64,000 bases of DNA, from IMG/VR virus record IMGVR_UViG_3300029267_004887, positions 78,255-142,254 of that record; one strand, given 5' to 3'. The notes under the pieces were generated by a model. That model searched no databases. It had not been told where the DNA came from and saw nothing but the letters and a program-made list of their open reading frames with translations. The DNA comes from a virus. Position numbers and translations under genes: made by a program. Position 1 is the first letter of the stretch. Each line of letters opens with the position of its first letter. This document shows, one piece after another, positions 58,199-64,000 of the stretch.

Positions 58199-60304
58199 GA
58201 ATTGGGAGTTTGGACAATACAAGAAGCCTTTGAAGTAGGTGGGTTGTTACATCGAGTTCTTGAGCAGTATGAGCCACGGCAACCACAAATAGAGTTGGCA
58301 GTGGCTATAGCCGAAAAGATGCGAGCTGGAGGGCATCTTATGGCTGAGGGGATGACAGGGGTTGGGAAGACATTGTCGTACTCTATACCGGCAATCAGAC
58401 AGTCTCAGTTGGATTCGGAATCTTCTGATCACGAGGAGAAGGTAGAGGATCGTGAGTATGAAGGGGGTGAAGGGGAAGATTTTGAGGAGGATTCCGAAGA
58501 GCCTTCTCGTGTTGTGATTGCTACGGCAAATATTGCGTTGCAGGAGCAGCTGTATTTCAAGGATTTGCCGACACTGAGAAGGGCTTTGCCGAATAATTTC
58601 AATTTTGCGTTGGTAAAAGGGCGGAACAATTATCTCTGTAAATCTCAGTTGGACAAGTTCCGGTTAGAGACGGCTTCCGAGGCTGTACCAATGGGTAAGG
58701 ATGTTAGTACGGTACAGCTCAAAGATCTTTACGACGTAATAAATTCGGATGAGGAGGCGATCTGCAAGTGGTCGCAGGAGACAGAGTTTGGAGATAAATC
58801 TGAGTTGGAGATAGAGCCAAGGTCGGAGACGTGGAGGAAGTTCTCGGTGACGGCTGAGGAGTGCATTGGATCAGAATGTCCATATCGAAAAGAGGTTGGC
58901 TGTCATGCCGAGAGTGCGCGTAAGGCACTTCAGTTCATGGACGTGATTATCGTGAACTATCATATGTTGTTTTCAGCGGTGAAAGTACAAATGGAGACTG
59001 GTAAAGATATTGTATTACCGCCATTCAAATATTTGATTTGCGATGAAGGTCACAAGATGCCTGATATAGCCAGAGCTTTTTTCGGTTGGCATATTTCTCA
59101 AGCAGTTATGAACCAAGCTGTCAACATGCTGAGAAAGGTTGTGTCAAAGGCTGGTACGTCAGATGAAGAAGGGGAAATTGTTGCTGCTCGGATAAATGCG
59201 GCGCATGGGGGTATAAAGAAGTTCTGGGATGAGGTAGCAGAGGTGTTTGGTGATCACAAGGGGCAGATGCGTATTACGCGTACGGATGTGGTCAGGGGAT
59301 TGGCGTTGGCTCAGTCGTTGGTGGATGTAGCTGATTCATTGTTGGATTTTAGCGAGTTTTCTGTTGATGGTTTTTCGAGGGAAGAGATCAGGAAGAAGGC
59401 TGGTCAGCTTAAGAGAGTTGTGGATCATCTTAGAGATGCCATGGAATTGGGTGATCAGAACAGTGTGTATTTCATCGAGCGAGCGGGTAAGAATCGATGG
59501 TTGAATATCGTCAATCGGAAATTAGATGTGGGGGATATACTGTGGCAAAATTTGTTCGAGCGAACAAAATCTACGGTGGTTACATCTGCGACCTTGGCTG
59601 TAGATGGTGATTGTTCGTTTTTGCGAAAAGAGTTAGGGCTGGCAAAATGTGGTGAAGTGTTGGTGGGCTCGCCATTCAACTTCCGAGAGCAGGCATGTAT
59701 TTTGTTGAGTGATCGTGCGCCGGATCCAAAACAGGACAACTATCCCGTGCGGGTATCTGTTGCGATGGCGGAGATCATCAAACAGGCTGGTGGGCGGACA
59801 CTGGGATTGTTTACGTCGTATCGAGTGTTGCATTATGTGGCGGAGTATATTCAGGAAGAGATGCCGGACTTGAATTGTTTGGTTCAGGGGACAGCTCCTC
59901 GGCGTAAACTGATAGAGGAGTTCACAGCGGATGTGGGGAGTGTATTGTTGGGCACGGAATCGTTTTGGACGGGTATAGACGTGCCAGGAGAGAGCCTGTC
60001 ATGCCTCGTGATAGACAAGATACCTTTCCCATCTCCTGCCAACCCTGTGCTGGCTGCGCTGTCTGAGAGGGCGGTAGAGGGTGGTTTCTGGGGTATCTCT
60101 ATACCTCGTGCCGTGCTTCAGTTCAGGCAAGGTGTTGGTCGGCTGATCAGGAGAGAGAGTGATCGGGGAATTATCGTAGTGCTCGATAATCGGTTAGTGA
60201 CCAAAGGATATGGTTCGATCTTTTTGAATAGTTTGCCGAGGATGAAATTAGCAAAGAGCCTAAGAGATAATCAGATAACGAGGTGGCTGGAGGGTGAGGT
60301 TTGA
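58193..60304 (+). CDS. dinG: DinG-family Fe-S helicase
   Basis: 703 residues from GTG. Walker A is EGMTGVGKT (about 52-60), the DEAH-type box reads DEGH (284-287), and four Cys (C149, C224, C229, C237; CIGSECPYRKEVGC) sit where DinG/XPD proteins bind a 4Fe-4S cluster. C-terminal motifs include VVTSATLAVDG and FRQGVGRLIRRESDRG. It unwinds DNA 5' to 3'. An acidic insertion follows Walker A (about 74-103). It overlaps the phosphoesterase gene. Confidence 0.85.
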   Translation: MPELGVWTIQEAFEVGGLLHRVLEQYEPRQPQIELAVAIAEKMRAGGHLMAEGMTGVGKTLSYSIPAIRQSQLDSESSDHEEKVEDREYEGGEGEDFEEDSEEPSRVVIATANIALQEQLYFKDLPTLRRALPNNFNFALVKGRNNYLCKSQLDKFRLETASEAVPMGKDVSTVQLKDLYDVINSDEEAICKWSQETEFGDKSELEIEPRSETWRKFSVTAEECIGSECPYRKEVGCHAESARKALQFMDVIIVNYHMLFSAVKVQMETGKDIVLPPFKYLICDEGHKMPDIARAFFGWHISQAVMNQAVNMLRKVVSKAGTSDEEGEIVAARINAAHGGIKKFWDEVAEVFGDHKGQMRITRTDVVRGLALAQSLVDVADSLLDFSEFSVDGFSREEIRKKAGQLKRVVDHLRDAMELGDQNSVYFIERAGKNRWLNIVNRKLDVGDILWQNLFERTKSTVVTSATLAVDGDCSFLRKELGLAKCGEVLVGSPFNFREQACILLSDRAPDPKQDNYPVRVSVAMAEIIKQAGGRTLGLFTSYRVLHYVAEYIQEEMPDLNCLVQGTAPRRKLIEEFTADVGSVLLGTESFWTGIDVPGESLSCLVIDKIPFPSPANPVLAALSERAVEGGFWGISIPRAVLQFRQGVGRLIRRESDRGIIVVLDNRLVTKGYGSIFLNSLPRMKLAKSLRDNQITRWLEGEV

Positions 60305-60579
60305 TACCTCTGTTTGATACGTCGTGGTTTGATGGCGACATTTGGTTGACAGGTGATTTACACTTGGGACATAGGAATATACTTGAGTACGAGAAGCGAC
60401 CTTGGGACAACATAGACAGGCACGATAATATGTTGATCTCGATAGCGCGAGAAGTGGTCAAACCGAACGACCTTTATATCATCGTGGGAGATCTGGCACT
60501 CCCTGGTCGTGATACGCATACGAGAGTGATGCGTTATCGAACGCACCGTAAAACCCCGTACTTAAGTATGGGGATATAA
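60301..60579 (+). pseudogene. Truncated calcineurin-like phosphoesterase
   Basis: ATG/TTG start overlaps the helicase stop by 4 nt. IWLTGDLHLGHRNILEYEKRPW (about 14-35) and VGDLALPG (about 66-73) are the D-x-H and G-D motifs of the phage metallophosphoesterase family. The chain loses its normal continuation: GNHD and later His motifs are missing. It ends with residues from the mobile element's left-end region. Full-length relatives are about twice as long. Probably interrupted by the TnpB element. Confidence 0.65.
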
Positions 60580-60606
60580 GGTGTTTTTGGAGAAGTTTAG
60601 AAAAAT

Positions 60607-61776
60607 ATGATCATACGCAAGGCATATCGGTTTCGGTTGAAGACAAGTTGTGACACTGAGCAGTTATTCAGGCAGTTTGCTGGTTGCACTCGATTTGTAT
60701 GGAATCGATTTCTTGCAGAGCAGAAAGTTCGGTTGGATAGTGGAGAGAAGGTAGAGGGTTGGTTTGATTTAACCAGTCAAGTAGTTGTATTAAAAAAGGC
60801 AGAAGACACATCGTTTTTGAGTGATGCTCCATCTCAAGTACTTCAACAAAAGTTAAGAGATTTATCTCGGGCGTTTTCTGATTTTTTTGACAAGAAGCAG
60901 TCAAATAAGCGATTTCCTCGATTCAAGAAGAAAGGGATGAGTGATTCTTTTCGTTATCCTCAAGGGTTTAGGATCGATGGGAATCGTATTTTTCTTCCAA
61001 AAGTTGGTTGGGTACGATTTTACAAGAGTCGAGACATAGAGGGTAAACCCAAAAACGTGACAGTATCTCGAAGTGGTGAGCATTGGTATGTGTCTATCCA
61101 GACAGAGCAAGAGGTAGTTGATTCAGTACATCCTTCTCGTAAGATAGTTGGTATCGACATGGGGATAGCTCGATTTGCAACCTTGTCAGATGGTACAGTA
61201 ATCGAGCCGTTGAACAGCTTTCGCAGGCTGGAGAGCCGTCTTACTAAAGAACAACGTAGGTTGTCTCGTAAAAAGAAAGGTTCACAAAACAGGTATAAAC
61301 AGAAGAAGAGGGTATCAAGGTTACACATTCGCATATCCGACACTCGAAAGGATTTTTTACATAAGGCTTCTACAGAGATAAGCAAAAACCACGCGATGAT
61401 CATCGTAGAGGATCTGAAGGTAAAAAACATGAGTGGATCTGCAAAGGGAACTTTGGAAAATCCTGGCAAGAATGTGAAAGCGAAATCGGGATTGAACAAG
61501 TCGATACTGGATCAGGGATGGTCTGAATTTCGAAGGCAGTTGGAGTACAAGCAGCATTGGCGTGGAGGAGAGGTGATCGCTATACCTCCTCAATACACAT
61601 CGCAGAAATGCCCGGTATGTGAGACCATTTCTTCTGAGAACAGGAAAACTCAGAAAAGGTTCAAGTGCATCGAGTGTGGGTATACAGAGAATGCTGATTT
61701 GGTAGCAGCGAGAAACATTTTGGCGGCGGGGCACGCCGCAGCAGCCTGTGGAGGGATTGACATTGGTCAGCCCTAA
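60607..61776 (+). CDS. tnpB: TnpB RNA-guided nuclease
   Basis: 389 residues, apparently intact. RuvC-type catalytic residues are D184 (GIDMG), E268 (IIVEDLKV) and D364 (NADLVAARN). Zinc-finger Cys are C335, C338, C354 and C357 (CPVCE and CIECG). N-terminal part (YRFRLKTSCDTEQLFRQFAGCTRFVWNRFL) fits the family. TnpB uses an omega-RNA from the element end to cut DNA next to a target motif. No TnpA gene is found; the element may be immobile or domesticated. Confidence 0.9.
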   Translation: MIIRKAYRFRLKTSCDTEQLFRQFAGCTRFVWNRFLAEQKVRLDSGEKVEGWFDLTSQVVVLKKAEDTSFLSDAPSQVLQQKLRDLSRAFSDFFDKKQSNKRFPRFKKKGMSDSFRYPQGFRIDGNRIFLPKVGWVRFYKSRDIEGKPKNVTVSRSGEHWYVSIQTEQEVVDSVHPSRKIVGIDMGIARFATLSDGTVIEPLNSFRRLESRLTKEQRRLSRKKKGSQNRYKQKKRVSRLHIRISDTRKDFLHKASTEISKNHAMIIVEDLKVKNMSGSAKGTLENPGKNVKAKSGLNKSILDQGWSEFRRQLEYKQHWRGGEVIAIPPQYTSQKCPVCETISSENRKTQKRFKCIECGYTENADLVAARNILAAGHAAAACGGIDIGQP

Positions 61777-61842
61777 GAAGCAGGAACCATTTTTGGGTTT
61801 AACTCAAGGAATCCCCGTCCTTCAGAGCGGGGAGGATGTCAA
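61777..61842 (+). ncRNA. Putative omega-RNA 3' region
   Basis: The right end of the element after the tnpB stop ends with the hairpin CCCCGTCC..CGGGG and GGAGGATGTCAA. In IS605-type elements the scaffold RNA of TnpB overlaps the 3' end of tnpB and ends here, with the guide copied from the flanking DNA, which would be the bases from about 61843. The 5' boundary is not visible. Confidence 0.5.
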
Positions 61843-61944
61843 ATGCCAGTTAATCTGGAGATTGTGTTGCCATTGTTTGGCAAAAAGAGGGGTACATGTG
61901 ATTGGAAAAGTGTTGTTAGGAATAGGCACAAGGAAGGATTTTGA
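61843..61944 (+). CDS. Short ORF after TnpB element
   Basis: 33 residues (MPVNLEIVLPLFGKKRGTCD...). The GGGGAGG of the element's right end would act as a ribosome site 7 nt upstream. It may be a small gene or the remainder of one cut by the element; it does not look like the missing part of the phosphoesterase. Confidence 0.35.
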   Translation: MPVNLEIVLPLFGKKRGTCDWKSVVRNRHKEGF

Positions 61945-61947
61945 ACG

Positions 61948-62214
61948 ATGGTAAAGAAGGGTAGTTCTGAACCAAAAATTCCGAGAAGGAAAAATTTACG
62001 GATCACAAAGAGGGAGACAAAAGAGATGGCTTTGGAGCTGGTAGCAGACGCCATAGGGGGTACGTTTGCTGAATCAATGTTGAGTGCTTTCAAGGTCAGA
62101 ATGATGAGTGAATGGAAGCGTACTCCGAGCATAGGAGAGCAAGATGTGTTCCTTGAGGAGATCACCAGGATTGTTAAAAACCTCAGAAGGCGTGTTACCC
62201 GAAAAGCGAATTGA
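61948..62214 (+). CDS. Small basic protein
   Basis: 88 residues from ATG with AAGGA upstream. Basic N-terminus (KKGSSEPKIPRRKNLRITKRETKEMALELVADAIGG) and basic C-terminus (IVKNLRRRVTRKAN) suggest nucleic-acid binding. No named family. It precedes the 300-nt non-coding region. Confidence 0.55.
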   Translation: MVKKGSSEPKIPRRKNLRITKRETKEMALELVADAIGGTFAESMLSAFKVRMMSEWKRTPSIGEQDVFLEEITRIVKNLRRRVTRKAN

Positions 62215-62317
62215 TGGAAAATTCGCAGTGGATCGGAAAGTCGTCAAAAGATAGGTTAGTGGCATGGTTAATATGCGGTATGTGTATAATCTAAAAAAAA
62301 TGATTTAACATAGTGAC

Positions 62318-62346
62318 TTGACAGGTGAAAATTGAAAGATTACTCT
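62318..62346 (+). promoter_or_regulatory. Candidate sigma70-type promoter
   Basis: TTGACA (62318-62323) is a perfect -35 box; 17 nt later is TACTCT (62341-62346), a moderate -10. Transcription would start near 62353, at the first base pair of the folded RNA described next. A TATAAT at 62285-62290 has no good -35 partner. Confidence 0.5.
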
Positions 62347-62350
62347 TTTT

Positions 62351-62484
62351 ACTGTGTGAACGAACTAGATTTCGTGAATTTGCCCTAACAGGTACCCAAC
62401 CATGCCTGAATTTACGAAACTGGTTACACAGTCATCGCCTATCGACATCGCTCGTACTCCCGTGGGCGGTGTCGAGTTTTTTTT
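62351..62484 (+). ncRNA. Putative structured small RNA or leader
   Basis: The sequence folds into a nested structure. The outer stem is ACTGTGT/ACACAGT (62351-62357 with 62426-62432, 7 bp). The inner stem is TTTCGTGAATT/AATTTACGAAA (62370-62380 with 62409-62419, 11 bp with one wobble). The apical stem is CAGGTA/TGCCTG (62389-62394 with 62403-62408). A terminator hairpin follows. There is no start codon. It could be a small regulatory RNA or a riboswitch-like leader of the gene 28 nt later. It does not fit a tRNA. Confidence 0.5.
62442..62484 (+). terminator. Strong hairpin terminator
   Basis: A 10-bp stem TCGACATCGC/GCGGTGTCGA (62442-62451 with 62466-62475) with one G-T wobble, a 14-nt loop and then eight T. 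It is the best terminator in the right part of the window. Confidence 0.85.
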
Positions 62485-62511
62485 ACACTTTTTTCAAACA
62501 ATGAGGTCGTT

Positions 62512-62763
62512 ATGGCAGGCGAGCGGGAAAGTTTGCTCAGTCGTTCATTGCTAGATTGGGAGTGCATAGATGTCATGGATCAAGGCGATTCGATATTGAT
62601 GGCCTATGGTGATTTGGATCGTGGTTTGTTTTTGGAGATGTCGACTCCGTATGATGCATTAAGTGAAGCAGATTGTGAGATGGTGTATTACATTGACGGC
62701 GATAGTCGGATGTTTGATAGCGAGGCAGATTTGGTTAGAGAGTGGCGAAAGAAGCTATCTTGA
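62512..62763 (+). CDS. Small acidic protein
   Basis: 83 residues from ATG (TGAGG upstream). MAGERESLLSRSLLDWECIDVMDQGDSILMAYGDLDRGLFLEMSTPYD and DGDSRMFDSEADLVREWRKK are acidic alpha/beta. It follows the structured RNA and terminator, so its expression may depend on read-through. Family unknown. Confidence 0.55.
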   Translation: MAGERESLLSRSLLDWECIDVMDQGDSILMAYGDLDRGLFLEMSTPYDALSEADCEMVYYIDGDSRMFDSEADLVREWRKKLS

Positions 62764-62853
62764 TTTTTTAAAAAACGTAAAGATATTACGCTTTTAAATG
62801 GTTTGGGTACTACTTTTGTGCTATGCTTTTAGCAAGGTAGAAAGGATGATGGG

Positions 62854-63081
62854 ATGAGTAGTCATTTGATCGAGGATGCGTTGATTGTGCATGAAACTTA
62901 TCACGACAAGGGTGAACAAAAAGGTAAGCGGAAGGCGATTCTGGTGGAGGCGATGGACTTCGAGGAGAACGAGTGGATACCGTACAGTGCTGTGCATGAT
63001 GACTCGGAGGTTCACCAGGTGGGAGATTGTGGGGATTTGTTGATCAAGGAATATTGGGCTGAGAAGAAAGGTTGGATATAG
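62854..63081 (+). CDS. Small hypothetical protein
   Basis: 75 residues from ATG preceded by GATGGG-type purines. SHLIEDALIVHETYHDKGEQKGKRKAILVEAMDFEENEWIPYSAVHDDSEVH looks like a compact alpha/beta protein. The gap before it (62764-62853) holds TTTTAA and ATGCTTTTAGC; no clear promoter. Function unknown. Confidence 0.6.
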   Translation: MSSHLIEDALIVHETYHDKGEQKGKRKAILVEAMDFEENEWIPYSAVHDDSEVHQVGDCGDLLIKEYWAEKKGWI

Positions 63082-63095
63082 GTGCCAGCAAAATT

Positions 63096-63205
63096 GGTAA
63101 CTGGTAATCGGTTGTGAGGTAACTGGTCACCACTCGAATAATCGCATGGTGACTGGTCATTTGGCAGATGGCAGGTAGTAAGCAGGTGGTAACTGGTAAT
63201 CGGTT
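63096..63205. repeat. TAACTGGT direct and inverted repeats
   Basis: GGTAACTGGTAATCGGTT occurs exactly at 63096-63113 and 63188-63205. Between them TAACTGGTCACC and TGACTGGTCATT form related units, and GTCACCA/TGGTGAC make a 7-bp inverted repeat (63126-63132 with 63147-63153). GGTGCCAGCA also occurs twice (63081 and 63277). The area 63082-63354 has no gene; G-rich direct repeats fill most of it. Purpose unknown. Confidence 0.7.
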
Positions 63206-63354
63206 ATCTACCTGGACACCGGGGGCATTGAGCGGGAGAGAGCGGGTCAGGGCGGGGTAGGGTCATACCGAGCACAGGTGCCAGCAGAGAGCGCGTGAGG
63301 CGGCGTGAGAGCTAACAAAAAACTAAGTCGCAAATTGGCGGGAAGGTAAACACA

Positions 63355-63636
63355 ATGGTTGGCAATGGGAACAAGAGAAGTAAGAAGAAGGTTTACGGTG
63401 ATGAGGAGAACAGGAAGTTGTATGAGGAGGTGATAGAGGCGGGCAGGAGGGAAGCGGAGGTAGAGGGGTTGAGGTATACGATAAGGGAGTTAGAGGGGGA
63501 GGTAAAGAAGCTGAGGGCAAGCAATGAGTTACTTGAGGAGGAGAACAACGGGTTGAGGTTATATTCACAGTTGAGGATGCATCTTACACAGTTTGTGGAG
63601 AGTGTGACAGCTATAGAGGGGGAGAACGAGAACTAG
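63355..63636 (+). CDS. Small coiled-coil protein
   Basis: 93 residues from ATG 63355. Basic N-terminus (GNKRSKKKVYG), then a long charged coiled coil (YEEVIEAGRREAEVEGLRYTIRELEGEVKKLRASNELLEEENNGLRL). The ribosome site is weak (GGGAAGG). It may be a DNA-binding or scaffold-type small protein; no family is recognised. Confidence 0.55.
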   Translation: MVGNGNKRSKKKVYGDEENRKLYEEVIEAGRREAEVEGLRYTIRELEGEVKKLRASNELLEEENNGLRLYSQLRMHLTQFVESVTAIEGENEN

Positions 63637-63666
63637 GGAAAACTAGGGTGGGAAAACTAGGGTTAT

Positions 63667-63709
63667 GTCACTTTGCAGAATAAAGGTCACTTTGCAGAAT
63701 AAAGGTCAC
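63667..63709. repeat. Two perfect 19-bp tandem repeats
   Basis: GTCACTTTGCAGAATAAAG is repeated exactly at 63667-63685 and 63686-63704, followed by the first five bases of a third copy. Just before it, GGGAAAACTAGGG occurs twice. The array sits upstream of a small membrane gene and may be an operator. Confidence 0.8.
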
Positions 63710-63767
63710 AGCAAATCTTTACGGCGTAATAGGATATTGGGAGTAACAGATCAACAAGGAGGAAGAG

Positions 63768-63878
63768 ATGAAGGTAGGATACGAGGAAGTAGTAGTGATC
63801 ACAGCGTTGGCTACAGTTACATTCAGAGTGGTGTCGTCATTGTACGATTTCATACTGGGAGCGCTTCGTAAGAAGTGA
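63768..63878 (+). CDS. Small single-pass membrane peptide
   Basis: 36 residues from ATG 63768 with an excellent AAGGAGG site. MKVGYEEVVVITALATVTF... gives one membrane-like helix and a basic end (LGALRKK). Because of the strong site it is preferred over the 68-codon ORF that overlaps it in another frame. Function unknown. Confidence 0.55.
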   Translation: MKVGYEEVVVITALATVTFRVVSSLYDFILGALRKK

Positions 63879-63893
63879 TGACGTAGGGGGTGA

Positions 63894-64000
63894 TTGGGTA
63901 CTGTGAAGGGAAACATCAGAGGAAGTACCAGGGGAAACACCAGGGGAAACATCAGAGGAAGTACCAGGGGGGGGAACACTAGGGGGAAAATACCAGGGGG
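63894..64000 (+). CDS. Possible RG-repeat protein, 3' partial
   Basis: From TTG 63894 (or GTG 63903) the frame stays open to the window edge and encodes a tetrapeptide repeat RG[NS][TI] (IRGSTRGNTRGNIRGS...). The 12-nt DNA repeat gives this. The TAGGGGG before it is a possible ribosome site. It may be a real low-complexity gene or just the repeat read in a lucky frame. Confidence 0.3.
   Translation, partial: MGTVKGNIRGSTRGNTRGNIRGSTRGGNTRGKIPG
63908..64000. repeat. G-rich short repeats at window edge
   Basis: The unit GGGAAACATCAGAGGAAGTACCAGG appears at 63908 and again at 63944, with shorter variants (GGGGAAACACCA, GGGGGAAAATACCA) around. The array continues past the window. Base composition is strikingly G/A on this strand. 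Confidence 0.75.

Larger units (their letters stand above)
60545..61842 (+). mobile_element. IS200/IS605-type TnpB element
   Basis: The left part has a hairpin CCCCGTAC-TTAA-GTATGGGG (60554-60573) next to ACCGTAAAA, and the right end has CCCCGTCC-TTCAGAG-CGGGG followed by AGGATGTCAA (about 61813-61842). Hairpin ends and TnpB without TnpA fit a stand-alone IS605-type TnpB element. Exact ends are approximate. The region after the right end (61843 on) encodes a 33-codon ORF whose ribosome site is GGGGAGG of the element. Confidence 0.75.

Noticed and set aside
60301-60579. Short but complete phosphoesterase
   Set aside because: Required later motifs such as GNHD are missing and the tail overlaps the left end of the TnpB element, so truncation is more likely.
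62351-62432. tRNA-like element with a 7-bp outer stem
   Set aside because: It is 82 nt long with an acceptor-like stem, but it has no TTCGAAT-type loop or anticodon arm and does not end near CCA; the nested stems fit a different RNA.
63665-63871. 68-codon ORF over the 19-bp repeats
   Set aside because: It is made mainly by the repeat and has no ribosome site, whereas the overlapping 36-codon ORF at 63768 has a very strong one.

Overview
The window reads as part of a large tailed double-stranded DNA bacteriophage (Caudoviricetes). Every supported gene lies on the + strand. Genes are tightly packed, often with 1-10 nt or ATGA/GTGA overlaps, and GTG and TTG starts are common. There are fibre-like proteins with internal repeats, a full phage replication and recombination set, and many small cysteine-rich proteins of unknown role. 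No portal, terminase, major capsid, tape measure or DNA polymerase gene is visible, so this is only part of the genome. A protein with a lipobox at one end and a membrane segment at the other looks like a unimolecular spanin, which suggests a Gram-negative host. A protein resembling the tube/LysM-type baseplate proteins of contractile systems hints at a myovirus. Both points are inference. No tRNA genes or CRISPR arrays were found.

Left region (1-24.9 kb): virion and host-contact genes. It has a sulfotransferase, a 900-residue fibre with ten near-identical 50-residue repeats, beta-rich appendage proteins, an 827-residue fibre with DLG/W/LY repeats, a tube/LysM-like protein, a holin-like membrane protein and a 620-residue fibre ending at a clear hairpin terminator. 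After that come three proteins sharing an N-terminal DGxGxGxxAKV tag, two YkgJ-like cysteine-cluster proteins set between the fibre genes, a permuted NlpC/P60-like protein, a VanZ-like membrane protein, an Ig-like BppU-type protein, the spanin candidate and a ParB/sulfiredoxin-fold protein.

Middle (25-34 kb): thymidylate kinase is followed by almost 0.9 kb without long genes. This gap holds three 40-bp tandem repeats, two facing hairpin terminators around an AT-rich core, a strong hairpin and a stretch of repeated A-tracts, and is a good candidate replication origin or control region. It leads into a 16-codon leader ORF, a DUF932-like protein, a possible catalytically dead ligase-like protein, a third cysteine-cluster protein, four small zinc-binding proteins and a secreted transglycosylase-like lysin.

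Right region (33.5-60.6 kb): DNA metabolism. Three successive winged-helix proteins precede a DnaC-like loader, a DnaB-like helicase, a DnaG-like primase, a probable ssDNA-binding protein, a UvsW-like helicase, a RecA with a cysteine-pair insertion, a Cas4-like nuclease, a RuvC-like resolvase, an SSB, two ParB-domain proteins either side of a glycosyltransferase-like protein, a Dam-type methyltransferase, a Gp157-family protein and a DinG helicase. Interspersed are GroES, a stand-alone homologue of the ribonucleotide-reductase C-terminal domain and a membrane protein with HExxH. This looks like a self-sufficient initiation and recombination-dependent replication programme.

Right end (60.3-64 kb): a TnpB element lies directly after a truncated phosphoesterase. 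Then come a putative structured RNA with its own promoter and terminator, small early-type genes and several families of short repeats that run off the window edge.
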